Assembly (NCBI GenBank): GCA_023014485.1
Contig: JAJOZX010000874.1
Coordinates: forward strand, 211,001-275,000
Direction: 5' to 3'
DNA: 64,000 bases
Origin: Bathynomus jamesi
Taxonomy: Eukaryota > Arthropoda > Malacostraca > Isopoda > Cirolanidae
In this document: positions 31,490-42,133 of the stretch, in pieces
How the letters are laid out: every line of letters begins with the position of its first letter
Numbering within the stretch: the stretch's first letter is position 1
The notes under the pieces: generated by a model
The model's input: only the letters and a program-made list of their open reading frames with translations
What the model was told of the DNA's origin: nothing
The model's database searches: none
Made by a program: the position numbers and the translations under genes

Positions 31490-32590
31490 AGTGGGCTTGA
31501 GGGGTAGTCTATAGATTATTACAGATGACCTTGAACTGGTCTGCACAACCCAATGAGGAAGTTGTGCGTTTTCGAAGTAGGCAGCCTCCTTTCTCACATT
31601 GCTACGGTGATTAATTCAACTGGTAGATAAGTGAGAAGGGCGGGACTAAAACTCACATTCTCACCCCTCGCATAGATGTTACCTACCCATTGAAGCTCAC
31701 GAGATTTAGGCGCTTTTTTAGCCCAATCCGCGGCTTTCCATCTTCTACTTATTGCCGATCGCTAGCCCTAGGGGCCGCCATAGGCACCGGGGAGATAGCT
31801 GCTCTGACGAGCCGAGGCGTTAGTCGCGCGATTGATGGAAAATTTTGGGCGAAGCCATAGGCCCTATCCGCGCTACTTATAAGTCAACGCGTGGGTTATA
31901 GAGGGGTCTGCGGCCGGGCTGGGCTCACCCCGGCCCTACCTTTTCATAGGTGCTGTTAGACACGGTCAAACTTCGATAGGTACCCGGGGGAACCGAGAAT
32001 TAATTGAACGGCTACAGAGGCTACTTTACGCGGCTACGAGCTCCATTTGCAAAATTCTCCAGGTTGTCCCGGCCCACGTTTAGACTTATCGGCGATCCCT
32101 TGACTCCGGGAACCCAATACCGCCTATCCATAGGCTAAAGGATAGGGGAGAAGATTTCCCCCCGACTCCTAGCCCTATACTGGAATCATAGGCTAACCGA
32201 CGTAGTGCAATGGTCGGTCGTCACGTGTCGTACTACGAAAGACTTATCGGAGATCCTTTGACTCCGGGAACCCAATACCGCCCTGAGATACGCGATCTTC
32301 GGCGGGCCTATCCATAGGCTAAATCATAGGGGAGAAGATTCCCCCCCCGACTACTAGCCCTAAACTGGAATCATAGGCTAACCGACGTAGTGCAATGGTC
32401 GGTCACGTGTCAAAACTTCACCTCCAACATCGGTAGGGGATGGGGGATCTCCTGAGCCCCGGACCCCTTTGTAAATTCCTTCGAAACCTATGCTGAGGGG
32501 GAGTAACCGGTCGTTCCCCGATAGGGACATAGGTCCTATACCCGGGGAACTCACGTAATGCCAGTTTTACTCCCACGACGCTCCAACTAT
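31490..32590. other. GC-rich unexplained region with internal duplication
   Basis: Composition is clearly higher in GC than the surroundings. A block of about 130 bases at 32088-32222 recurs in direct orientation at 32246-32410, sharing TTGACTCCGGGAACCCAATA, a CCATAGGCTAAA motif, a polyC-GACT segment and ACCGACGTAGTGCAATGGTC. No ORF of note on either strand. A LINE 5' UTR or another non-coding repeat is possible. Confidence 0.5.
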
Positions 32591-33195
32591 TTAAAAATGA
32601 TTATTTATTACGCACAACATATGGCATAATACACACATGAATTTAAGTATCTCTTACACTATAGGAATGGAATTGAATCCTACCAAAGTTAAAAAGAGTT
32701 GTATTTCTATAGCCTTCGTTCGGTTAATGCGTTGGGTTCCCTCCCACAATTTTTAAAAAATTATTTTACGTGAACACAGAAGTCGGAATATATATATATA
32801 CAGTATATATATTTTCTCGTTACCATAAACCGATACGGCCTTCCCAGATTTCCAGTTTTAATCCCCAGTGTCACTAAATCCTTCATAAAAATGAGATCAA
32901 ATTCATTAACACAGATGCCTCCAGTGTTTCAAAAGATCATGTTCGTAATTGCGTGCAGGTTTTGCGTGCATCTAAGAGCCTTATCATGCGCTTTATCTAA
33001 TGATCACAGGAAATCCCCGTCGGAATGAATAAAAATGTTTCAGTGCTTCGTCTCGGACGAGAATTTTAAGTACGTTAATTTGCGACATTTTCAAGCTTGT
33101 TATTTTTAAATTAATCAGCTTGCGATGTACTAAGCATATGCAGAAAGAGTTCCATAAATATTGATGAAACAATATTGATTATCTTCCAAACAGAA

Positions 33196-33530
33196 CTACT
33201 CTCTCTCTCTCTCTCTCTCTCCCTCTGCCCCAATTAAGCCCACGCTGACCAAAGCTTTTCTTATCTTTCCACAGCAAAAATTTAATTACATGTCATAAAC
33301 GATCTTCTAATCTGAACTTTCCGCATACACACACACACACACACACACACACAACACTTCTTTTCGTTGTAATGGACATCCACTCTCTGTTCCTGGAGGT
33401 TTGGTTAAATTTTATGTAAATATCAGAAGCCCTAGCTTCGGTTTAATTAACATCACACACACACACACACATATATATATATAATATATATTATATATAT
33501 ATATATATATCCATATATATATATCCAAAT
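33196..33530. repeat. microsatellite cluster (TC)n, (CA)n, (TA)n
   Basis: (TC)n at about 33199-33222, (CA)n at 33328-33352, and (CA)n-(TA)n at 33453-33523 occur within 330 bases. Confidence 0.9.
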
Positions 33531-34008
33531 GGGGTATAACTAAGTGTTTGATGGATTGAGACAAATTCATCAGTGAAATCTAAAAATTAAATTACATAAA
33601 ACTGAGAATGATGAAAAAATTAAGGAATGAAGAATGAAGGCCGTGGATGAAATGAAGAGAAAAACAGGGATGAAGCTTTGGATGATAACTCTCGACCTTT
33701 ATTTTGACTCTCCTCTTCTCTTTTTATTTGGGGAGGGGCGTTTTGTGGTATTCACCCTTGGCCCCTCCTTCGTGTATAAAAAATAGTATAATTTTAAAAT
33801 TAATGATTTTAATATGATTTCACTGCTAAAAATTACAATTATCTGTAAAATCTGAAAACACTACAGAAATTAGTACAAAAAGTGCGCAACTATATAAGCA
33901 GAAACATTTCCCTCCATCTCACCCTCAACCGTTTAAAAGGAAGAGTAATGTACACGTCGTCTACCATCACCTGGTCTCGAACACAGGTGGAAGAACGATC
34001 CACGTGCT

Positions 34009-34015
<7 letters not shown>

Positions 34016-34060
<45 letters not shown>
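34016..34060. repeat. (TA)n-(CA)n microsatellite
   Basis: TA tract followed by CACACACA. Confidence 0.95.
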
Positions 34061-34083
34061 ATTATATTAAACTTCGTTCTGAA

Positions 34084-34318
34084 ACCTAACCTAGCGTTGC
34101 CTAACCTAGCCTAATTTATTGTTTAAGATTTAAATTGAATGTCAAACGCTGATATTATAACCTCCCTGTCTAAAAAATTATTTACCTTTATTAATAGTGA
34201 AATAAATATGTCGGTTTTGCAATTTACAATGACATAAACAATTGTGAAGCTTGACTATTTATTTTATTCAATTTGGCCCTCAAGCTTTAGACTTTACTGG
34301 GCTCTTATTAAAAATAAA
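34084..34318 (-). repeat. LINE-tail-like repeat, copy 1
   Basis: About 235 bases, starting with several CCTAACCTAG motifs and containing AACGCTGATATTATAACCTC and CAAGCTTTAGACTTTACTGG. The same block is at 35676-35910 in the same orientation, and its last 100 bases match the 3' UTR of the LINE fragment at 25190-25290. Probably LINE 3' ends read on the minus strand. Confidence 0.65.
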
Positions 34319-34378
34319 ACATGTTTCTCGCTTCTCCACCAACCACTATACCGTTGAGATGCAATGTATAGCCATATA

Positions 34379-35303
34379 CAGGGTGGGCGGAAAGCAGCTC
34401 CCTATTTTGGATTGGTAAAAAAATACATATACTATCCATTTATTTCAGAAGAAATAATATGAAAAGGTAGGCATACATGGTAGGTTTTCTCTAAAATTCA
34501 ATGTGGGCTCCAACTCTTTCCACCAGCTTCTGGAGCCGCCCAGGAATGGCGTCCACTGACTTTAGCAGGAACTCCGGCGGGATGGAGGACATGACTTCCC
34601 GAATTCGGTCCTCCAGTTCTTCCAATGTCCTCGGTTTGGTGCGGTAGACTTCTTCCTTTACCCACCCCCAAAGAAAGAAGTCGCACGGTTACCGCTGAAA
34701 AACGGCAGAATCGGTTCAGTGTAACGGTGTGGTGTGGTATGACCTCAGATCAGGTTGTGGGCCCGTTCCTTCTGCGCAACACCATGAATGCTGAGCGGTA
34801 CCTTGCTATGTTGCGAAACGAGGTCTGGCCGGTTGTCAGCACATGGGAGAACATCGACGATCTGATATTTATGCAAGATGGCGCCCCTCCGCACTTCGCT
34901 CTTGTTGTCCGTGAGTGGCTGGATGCCCACTTCCCTGGGCGTTGGATGGGTCGTCGTGGTCCACATCAATGGCCAGCCAGGAGCCCCGACTTGACACCGT
35001 GCGACTTCTTTCTTTGGGGGTGGGTAAAGGAAGAAGTCTACCGCACCAAACCGAGGACATTGGAAGAACTGGAGGACCGAATTCGGGAAGTCATGTCCTC
35101 CATCCCGCCGGAGTTCCTGCTAAAGTCAGTGGACGCCATTCCTGGGCGGCTCCAGAAGCTGGTGGAAAGAGTTGGAGCCCACATTGAATTTTAGAGAAAA
35201 CCTACCATGTATGCCTACCTTTTCATATTATTTCTTCTGAAATAAATGGAAAATATACGTATTTTTTTACCAATCCAAAATAGGGAGCTACTTTCCGCCC
35301 ACC

Positions 35304-35306
<3 letters not shown>
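34379..35306 (+). mobile_element. fold-back mariner-type element
   Basis: 928 bp starting CAGGGTGGGCGG and ending CCGCCCACCCTG, with TA on both sides. The left 311 bases (34379-34689) are an inverted copy of the right 311 bases (34996-35306), including the end of the transposase reading frame. So the original 5' half was replaced by an inverted duplicate of the 3' end. Nearly no differences between arms. Confidence 0.88.
34690..35194 (+). pseudogene. mariner-type transposase, C-terminal two-thirds
   Basis: The unique middle and right arm encode SVTVWCGMTSDQVVGPFLL, a YLAMLRNEVWP helix, LIFMQDGAPPHFA with a catalytic Asp, ARSPDLTPCDFFLWGWVKEEVY with the third catalytic residue (PDLTPCDF), and an EELEDRIREVM ending, stopping at 35192-35194. 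The N-terminal DNA-binding domain and first Asp region are gone, replaced by the inverted arm. The open frame is uninterrupted, so the rearrangement is probably recent or has been amplified as such. Confidence 0.85.

Positions 35307-35350
<44 letters not shown>
35306..35350. repeat. (TA)n microsatellite
   Basis: TA tract starting at the mariner target site. Confidence 0.95.
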
Positions 35351-35351
<1 letters not shown>

Positions 35352-35614
35352 GCAATGCAGGATACAAAGAGTAAACACGACAGCTACCAAAAAAGGTTGC
35401 CAAAAACTACCAGTACCCATTTACAAAACAAATTAAGCGTAGAGACTGAACAGCGTATCATAACGGCTGGGTGCTTTCAAATTTCTTTTTTTCCCCAATA
35501 ACATACACCGATTAACATTTGTGAAGCATTACTTACTTTAAACGCCATTTTACAGAACATCGTCACTAGTTCGTTTATTAGCTGTGATTAAAATCAGTTC
35601 CACACTTTTGCACA

Positions 35615-35663
<49 letters not shown>

Positions 35664-35675
35664 GGGACATAATAT

Positions 35676-35910
35676 AACCTAACCTAACGTAGTCTAACCT
35701 AGCCTAACTTATTGTTTAAGATTCAAATTGAATATCAAACGCTGATATTATAACCTCCCCGTCTAAAAAATTATTTACCTTTTTTAATAGTAAAATAAAT
35801 ACGTCAGTTTTGCAATTTACAATGACATAAACAATTGTGAAGCTTGACTATTTATTTTATTCAATTTGGCCCTCAAGCTTTAGGCTTTACTGGGCTCTTA
35901 TTACAAATAA
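35676..35910 (-). repeat. LINE-tail-like repeat, copy 2
   Basis: Direct repeat of 34084-34318 with a similar CCTAACCTAA-rich start; differs at a handful of positions. It abuts the truncated arm of the palindromic Tc1 copy at about 35912. Confidence 0.65.
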
Positions 35911-36286
35911 AACAGATCTGCAGTAAATGCTCCTAAGCTATTGTTATATCAATATTTACAATTAAAAGTATTGACATATTCACTTAAATTCTGAAAAACA
36001 AATTTATCCAAGACGTTTCTCATTATAATCCTAATTCATGCTGTTTTATTTCTTTTATAGGCTTAGGAAATGACGAAAAGTACAATTTCTGATGAAATTA
36101 GATGTAAAATAATACATTTTCATGGTGAGGGACTGAGTCAAAGAAAAATAAGTTAATCTACAGGTGTTTCCAAAACTGGTGTAAAAACAATCTTGGCTCA
36201 TCAGAGATCAAATGGGACCCACAGTTGATCGTCCTAGATTAGAGAGGCCTTCTAAGCTTTCTCCATCTGATCTACAATATCTAAAG

Positions 36287-37091
36287 AGGAGCACCGACAA
36301 TTCAGCGCAAGACAATTCAGCGCAAGTCAGTACAGTTAAAAGTTTAGTTAAAAATAATAAAAATAAATCGCAATAAATAAAAGAGAAAAATTTGTATATT
36401 TATATATATGCTAAATTGGGTCTGTATCGAAGGAGTGACATTTCAAAGGAGTGACATTTCAAAGGAGTGACATTTCAAAGGAGTGACATTTCAAAGGAGT
36501 GACATTTCAAAGGAGTGACATTTCAAAGGAGTGACATTTCAAAGGAGTGACATTTCAAAGGAGTGACATTTCAAAGGAGTGACATTTCAAAGGAGTGACA
36601 TTTCAAAGGAGTGACATTTCAAAGGAGTGACATTTCAAAGGAGTGACATTTCAAAGGAGTGACATTTCAAAGGAGTGACATTTCAAAGGAGTGACATTTC
36701 AAAGGAGTGACATTTCAAAGGAGTGACATTTCAAAGGAGTGACATTTCAAAGGAGTGACATTTCAAAGGAGTGACATTTCAAAGGAGTGACATTTCAAAG
36801 GAGTGACATTTCAAAGGAGTGACATTTCAAAGGAGTGACATTTCAAAGGAGTGACATAAATACCGTAACGAAGGAGTGACAAATCGGAGATAAAATTCAA
36901 AGGAGCATAATTATTAAAATTTTATTTAAAAAAACAAAATTTGTTAGAATTGTTAAAATTAAGATTTTATTTCAAAAACTAGAAACCTAACCTAACCTAA
37001 CAGTTGCAAGCCTCTCTTCCCTCTGGATTTGTTCTTCTTCTTTGTTGGTATTTTCGCGCTGAATTGTCTTGCGCTGAATTGTCGGGTCACG
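36287..37091. mobile_element. small element with 8-bp duplication and internal minisatellite
   Basis: 805 bp flanked by perfect ATCTAAAG (36279-36286 and 37092-37099). Inverted ends share CCGACAATTCAGCGCAAG, made of two tandem GACAATTCAGCGCAA units at each end. The interior holds about 27 copies of a 16-bp repeat. No coding capacity. The target is inside the Tc1-like gene. An 8-bp duplication is compatible with hAT or P types; the termini do not tell me which. Confidence 0.8.
36429..36857. repeat. 16-bp minisatellite, about 27 copies
   Basis: AAAGGAGTGACATTTC repeated in perfect tandem with almost no variation, followed by degenerate copies (GAAGGAGTGACAAATC). The uniformity implies recent expansion or homogenisation. 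Confidence 0.97.
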
Positions 37092-37660
37092 ATCTAAAGA
37101 TTACTCTCCTTCGAGACAGCCGCAAATCCAGCACTTCACTTGCAGCAGATCTCGAAAAAACAACAGGTGTCTCAGTTGATCCCTCTACTGTCCGAAGGAA
37201 CCTTAACTCAGTAGGTCTTAAAGGATGTGTTGCAGCAAAAAAGCCACTTTTAAGGACTGAAAATAAAGAGAAGAGAAGAAAATATGCTTTGGAACACAAA
37301 TATTGGACATCTAAGACCTACTGAGTTAAGCTTCCTTCGTACAGTAGAGGGATCAACTGAGACACCTGTTGTATTTTCGAGATCTGCTGCAAGTGAAGTG
37401 CTGGATTTACGGCTGTCTCGAAGGGAAGTAATCTTTAGATATTGTAGATCAGATGGAGAAAGCTTAGAAGGCCTCTCTAATCTAAGACGATCAACTGGGG
37501 GTCCCATTTGATCTCTGACGAGCCAAGATTGTTTTTGCACCAGTTATGGAAACACCTGTAGATTCACTTATTTTTCTTTGACTCAGTCCCTCACCATGCA
37601 AATGTATTATTTTATATCTAATCTCATCAGAAATTGTACTTTTCGTCATTGGCCTGTGAA
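37087..37660. pseudogene. Tc1-like transposase DNA-binding pieces in opposite orientations
   Basis: Plus strand 37087-37320 encodes a LLRDSRKSSTSLAADLEKTT helix and STVRRNLNSVGLKG, the second helix-turn-helix of Tc1 transposases, then RTENKEKRRKYALEH. From 37320 to 37540 the minus strand encodes almost the same segment (SLRDSRKSSTSLAADL). So two head-to-head copies of one domain are joined near 37315. Confidence 0.75.
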
Positions 37661-38119
37661 AGAAAAAAACAGCACGAAGTAGGATTATAATGAGAAACGT
37701 TTTGGATAAATTTGTTTTTCAGAATTTAAGTGAATATGTCAATACTTCTAATTGTAAATACTGATATAACAATAGCTTAGGAGCATTTACTGCAGATCCA
37801 TCATCAATAGTTCACTAGATCTTTAAACACATGCGTTATAAGTAATATAATAAATCAACCTCAAGTCCAATTTAAGCAGAGTAGAGTGTCATCCAGCTAA
37901 TACAACTTTATACACTTAAGTAATAGCTTAGTTATACGTTAATATGAACCAGATGGTCTAGTTAATGTATATTTTAGTATCAAAACCAATTTTCATACGA
38001 CAGATTATCTAATAGTTATCAGATTGACAGTGGTCTCATACTTTTGCACGGTACTATATATACACAAATATATTAAATTAAATATATTTAAAATAAATAT
38101 GCATCAAAATACATTCACT

Positions 38120-38482
38120 TTATGTTCTACTGCGCTTAACTGAAACACTAAACTCGCACGTAATCGAGTCTGTCACATCATTATTGCTTTGCACTACGCA
38201 GTAAATACGTTTTAACATTATTCCACCGCTCAAGTTATAGGGATACCTATACTCGATGTAAATGGGCTTCATATCGTTCAATACTATTTTTTTACCCACT
38301 TTACATTCGGTTGGTAAGTTATCTTTAAAAACGGCTAGAATACATTCAGAAGCACGCAAAATGAGGTCATCGTTAGCCACAACATCATTATTAAATACAA
38401 GTTTACAAACACTCCTTTCCAATCGAGGGTTTATTCTTACCGATTCGAGCTTTTCAATCGTGAACTCATCTTCACAATGCAT
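38120..38482 (-). CDS. unrecognised protein C, left arm
   Basis: 120 residues; no domain recognised. Shares a long N-terminal region with the right-arm ORF at 42525-42854 (EFTIEKL, NPRLERSV.KLVFNNDV.AND, NLPTECKVG.KIVLN). Predicted to be rich in beta strands. Its start overlaps the end of the preceding gene (38472-38807) by 11 bases; the same 11-base overlap exists in the right arm (42525-42535), showing the overlap is ancestral. The right-arm copy has an internal deletion after VLN so its C-terminus differs. Confidence 0.5.
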   Translation of the reverse strand: MHCEDEFTIEKLESVRINPRLERSVCKLVFNNDVVANDDLILRASECILAVFKDNLPTECKVGKKIVLNDMKPIYIEYRYPYNLSGGIMLKRIYCVVQSNNDVTDSITCEFSVSVKRSRT

Positions 38483-39161
38483 AGCGAAAGTTGAAATAAT
38501 CTTCTAAGTCGTAACGACAGCTGCTCATTGTATAAAGAAATAGTTCTTCAGGGTGAACGGTGTAGTTGAGCTCAGCCTTGTACCGCTCAAGTGCTTTGTA
38601 CCAAAGTTCGGGATATTTCAAAGAGTCTAAATCTTTTAAATAAGCATCCATCTCTAGACCATTCTCGCCTTGTTCAGTCCTACACTCGGTAAACCCCTCG
38701 AGCAGAGCGGTGTATGCGTATTCAAGAACCGTATCAAAATAAATCATATCCGTAACACGCGCGTTTAATATAGGCTTCAGCTTGCGGAAACCGACGATTT
38801 CAAACATTCAGTTGAGGATGAAACGGTTTCGCGGTGGGACAAGAACGTTATTATCAGACACATTCTTCCACATCAGTCGTATATCAATGCATGGCTGATC
38901 ATTATTTATACACAACGAACAAACAATGGCATATGAGGAGGTATCACGAATCTGCTCTCTTCTTGTACCTACACCTGCAGGAATTTTATAACGATCCTCA
39001 CTCCACTTCTCAACTACCACGAAGACTCTATTCATCTCCTCAACACTTAAATAAACAACATTCCGTTTACTAGAGTTTGTTTGTCTACAAGTCGTTTCCA
39101 GTACATAGTTAATAGCACCGGTTTCATGCCTGAACACGCGCAATGACTTCGTCACGGACAC
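38472..39161 (-). pseudogene. unrecognised protein B, left arm (split by a stop)
   Basis: Two abutting ORFs, 38808-39161 and 38472-38807, separated by a single TGA directly before an ATG. In the right arm the matching codon is AGA and the frame runs through (42134-42535), so the ancestral protein was probably one chain of about 230 residues. Visible features: a VYLSVEEMNRVFVVVEKW helix, DIRLMWKNVSDNNVLVP, RFILN, then MFEIVGFRKLKPIL and a Tyr/Glu-rich C-terminus (YTVHPEELFLYTMSSC). No known domain recognised. Confidence 0.5.
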
Positions 39162-39164
39162 AGC

Positions 39165-39500
39165 TTACACGGCATTGAGACTGGTGCTCAAAGGAAGTTC
39201 CATCGTATTCAAGGAGTGCACGTCCACTCGGTTCAAGCTCTGAGATGACTATGAGCCACAGGCGAGCGGATCGGCTGAACGGGAGGAGTGAGTCACACCA
39301 TAAGCTGATGAAACGTGTACGACGTTGCTCCAACGTGAATACTTGTAACCCATTATACTGGGTATTTGTTTTGAGAAATTTTTCAATACAAGAAGCAATA
39401 ACGGTTTTAATGTTTTATCACTCCCACTCCCCAGAATACGCACCAGACATTTTCGTTCAGAGGGATTTTCACGAACTAAAAATTTTATTCACACTCCGGT
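39165..39500 (-). other. left-arm region absent from right arm
   Basis: Minus-strand sequence between protein A and protein B. It holds a 69-residue ORF (39124-39333) without recognised domains. In the right arm this region is replaced by a short junction with two copies of ACGATCAGCCAT (42079-42090 and 42105-42116), suggesting deletion at a short direct repeat. Confidence 0.45.
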
Positions 39501-39890
39501 GCACTATTTGAGAAAAACATGTGACCATATTTTTCCTTTTTGCTTAGCAGACGACACTCATCTCTAAATTCTGTTAAAAACTCAAGCAGGCCCTTTATCC
39601 ACAACCTCACTACAAATCTCGTCAAGATATATATATATATATTAATGTAGTGGTAAAAATACTTTAGATTTTCCATGATGACAAGGTTTACATTCTCAGT
39701 CGCAGTGTACGGGTACTCGGTATAATGCAACATGAAATAATATCGCTTGTCGCACCACTCATCAACAAGACTCACTAACCATAACCGTTGCTTCTCTTCT
39801 GCACGTGTTGTTTCTTCTACTTCACGGTATATGTAAGCTTTTATGAAATTTAGTCCTTTAACGGCTGCTGGTGGCATGGATACCCGCCCC
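39485..39890 (-). pseudogene. unrecognised protein A, left arm
   Basis: The C-terminal two-thirds of the ORF 39485-40072 matches right-arm protein A: VKGLNFIKAYIYREVEETTRAEEKQR, LVDEWCDKRYYFMLHYTEY, ENVNLVIMENLKYF and LLEFLTEFRDECRLL..KEKY. The first third (39890-40072) is antisense to polymerase coding sequence and is not homologous to the right arm, so the arm boundary is near 39890. A short (TA)n expansion at 39628-39642 lies within the coding region. Function unknown. Confidence 0.5.
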
Positions 39891-39899
39891 ATGAATGTG

Positions 39900-41322
39900 C
39901 TGTCACAGGGGACCTCCATGGAAGATCCCCCGCCGACAGCCTCGCATGGACCCGTAACCGCGATCAACTTATAGGTTCCCAGTTCACTCACAAGATCGTG
40001 TGGGAGCATGAGTATGATGCACGGATGGAAACAGATGGCCAGTACCGTGAAGAAATAAGGGCCATCAAACATTCAATGGTGTTGGACCCACTCAAATGCA
40101 GTGAGAGCTTGTTCGGCGGGCGTACAAACCCATTCAAGCTATACTTTCCGCTTATGCCGGGGGTGAAGCTCTATTACTACGACTTCTGTTCTTTATATCC
40201 CTAAGTGATGAAGAACAACCCGTACCCCGTAGGTGCGCCTGAAAAACTGGTGGGCCTCACCATGTCAACCATTGAGGAGTTCTCAGCTAACTTGAGTGAG
40301 CGCTACTTTGAACTCTTTCGTAGACGTGCTTCCCCCTCGCGATTTATGGATGTCGATCTTACCCGTCGTTATAGATCACAAGCTCATGTTTCCCCTGTGC
40401 GTGAAGTGCGCAGAAGAGAACAACGGTGATTGTAATCATACGACCAACCAGCGTAAGATCAGAGGTGTATATACAAGCCCTGAGCAGTACCTAGCCGTTC
40501 GCCACGGCTTATATTCAGCGTTACCGTGCCCATGAAGGTATACAGCTTGACCGTTCCCAAATTGTTAAGAATCCTGGCGAGCGCTTTAGTGCAAAGTTGT
40601 GTCTAAACAATTTGCACAGAATACTGGCAAAGGGAACGTTCATTTGACAGAAAATTATAGTGAAGTCTGGGATTATGCCAACGCTCCCGACAAAGAGGTT
40701 ATGGAGATCGTGAATGTCCGTAATACTTACATAATAAATTACAACTTCACCGAACTGGCAACAGATACCTCACGGGTTACAAACATACCTGTAGCCAGCT
40801 TCACAACGGTCTACACCCGCATCAAGCTTTGGCAACTACTGCACTCTCTTGGACAGAGGGTGCTGTGCGCTGACACAGATAGCGTAATATTCACAGCGAG
40901 GGAGGTTGAATACATGCCTGCTATTGGGGAATTCCTCGGAGAGATAACTGCCGAGATCAAGGATGAGTATGGTGATGGTGCATACGCTGACTCATTTTTA
41001 TCAACAGGGCCAAAAACTTATGGGGTACGGGTGAGGGTGAGGGAGGATATGAAATATATCGTGTAAGCTAATACTATCACGCTTAACCATGCGAACCGAC
41101 GAGTCGTTAACTTTGACTCGTTGAAGGATCTTGTGTGCTTGGAAGATGAGGGTAACTATCCAACCCAAATGACTGTGGGGACCCACAATTTTAGGGCGCT
41201 GAAACTGGAGGGGGGGTGAAGGAACTTTGGGGCACGAAGGTATGCCGTAACACCTATAGGAAACGTTACCAGGTGCCTGGTACCCATGATACCGTACCCC
41301 TTGGATACCTTAATCCTTGATT
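39900..41322 (+). pseudogene. protein-primed DNA polymerase B, C-terminal half, degenerate
   Basis: Pieces in three frames: 39998-40204 with FTHKIVWEHE upstream, LFGGRTNPFKLY and VKLYYYDFCSLYP (motif A, catalytic Asp), then KNNPYPVGAPE; 40296-40535 with KLMFPLCVKCAEEN; 40599-41066 with TVYTRIKLWQLLHSLGQRVL and CADTDSVIF (motif C, DTD). The C-terminus continues in shifted frames to ..DTVPLGYLNP near 41320. These match Polinton/adintovirus-type polymerases. TAA at 40202-40204 and frameshifts near 40430, 40540 and 41065 kill the gene. Confidence 0.85.
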
Positions 41323-41572
41323 GTTTTTACTTATATATGTGTATTGCTAACGATATGTTTATTTATTACGTATATTTGTTTCGATTAGGGTTCATTTTCT
41401 TTTGCGTGCGTGCTTGTGTACAATCCTAAGCTCCGCCCACTGTAAGAGCGGTCACGTGACTCCTGCTACTATTTGAGCATATCTCTATCCCTGCGGGTTC
41501 AGTTGGCCACTGCAAACCCTGGAGCTCAGACGCGTATTTTCTCACGTAGATGAAAAATAGTGATGAACGTTT

Positions 41573-42094
41573 ATGAAGTGGTATTCGGTAAAGTCGGAAG
41601 ATGTGGTGAATACTGAAAGACTGCCTACCCCCTCTTCCTTTGAAACTTTGAAGGATACATTGAATCGCGCGAGAAAACAAGATGTTCAAATAATCTATGG
41701 ATATTCTGGCGAGAGTATTGCCGCATTTCGCGGCACAAACGATGTAATGGACTACGTTGTAGGGTTAAACTGTACAAAAGCGTACATACAACGTGAGGTG
41801 AAAGAAACAACGCTTGCAAAAGAGAAGCAACGGATATGGATAATGTGTCTTGTTGATGAGTGGTGTGACAGGCGGTATTATGTCATGCTGCATCATACCG
41901 AGTACGCGTATCCTGCGGCTGAGAATGTGAACCTTGTCATCATGGACAATCTAAAGAACTTTTGTCACTACATTCATATATATCATGACGAGGTTTGCAG
42001 TGAGGTTGTGGCTAAAGGCATGTGTGAGTTTTTGATAGAATTTAGAGACGAGTATCGGTTGTTAAACAAAAAGGAGAAATACGATCAGCCATAA
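41573..42094 (+). CDS. unrecognised protein A, right arm
   Basis: 173 residues, open from ATG 41573 to TAA 42092-42094. The N-terminus (about 60 residues, IIYGYSGESIAAFRGTND) is unique to this copy; from about residue 62 (LNCTKAYIQREVKETT) it matches left-arm protein A, including CLVDEWCDRRYYVMLHHTEYAY and MCEFLIEFRDEYRLL. No known domain recognised. It reads away from the polymerase, 250 bases after its end. Confidence 0.5.
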   Translation: MKWYSVKSEDVVNTERLPTPSSFETLKDTLNRARKQDVQIIYGYSGESIAAFRGTNDVMDYVVGLNCTKAYIQREVKETTLAKEKQRIWIMCLVDEWCDRRYYVMLHHTEYAYPAAENVNLVIMDNLKNFCHYIHIYHDEVCSEVVAKGMCEFLIEFRDEYRLLNKKEKYDQP

Positions 42095-42133
42095 AGCATA
42101 AACAACGATCAGCCATGCAGTGACATACGACTG

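Larger units (their letters stand above)
35914..38056. mobile_element. palindromic Tc1-like remnant
   Basis: The left arm (35914-36286) and right arm (about 37430-37800) are inverted copies carrying the start of a Tc1-like gene (ATG at 36069: a ..CKIIHFHGEGLSQRKIS helix). Between them is a transposase middle piece. The right side runs to a Tc1-type terminus (ACTTTTGCACGGTACT) near 38056. The left arm is truncated at the LINE-tail repeat. Stops are present in both arms. Confidence 0.72.

Noticed and set aside
31790..31850. CTGACGAG as a hammerhead core
   Set aside because: No GAAA partner after a second stem and no third stem.
34498..34686. Minus-strand ORF in the left arm of the fold-back mariner, and its twin at 34915-35187
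   Set aside because: Out-of-frame reading of the transposase end; the true frame has DDE motifs.
36429..36857. Regular short repeats resembling a CRISPR array
   Set aside because: Units are contiguous 16-mers without spacers and lie in a eukaryotic mobile element.
36287..37091. Helitron assignment for the minisatellite-bearing element
   Set aside because: It has inverted ends and an 8-bp target duplication, neither of which Helitrons have.
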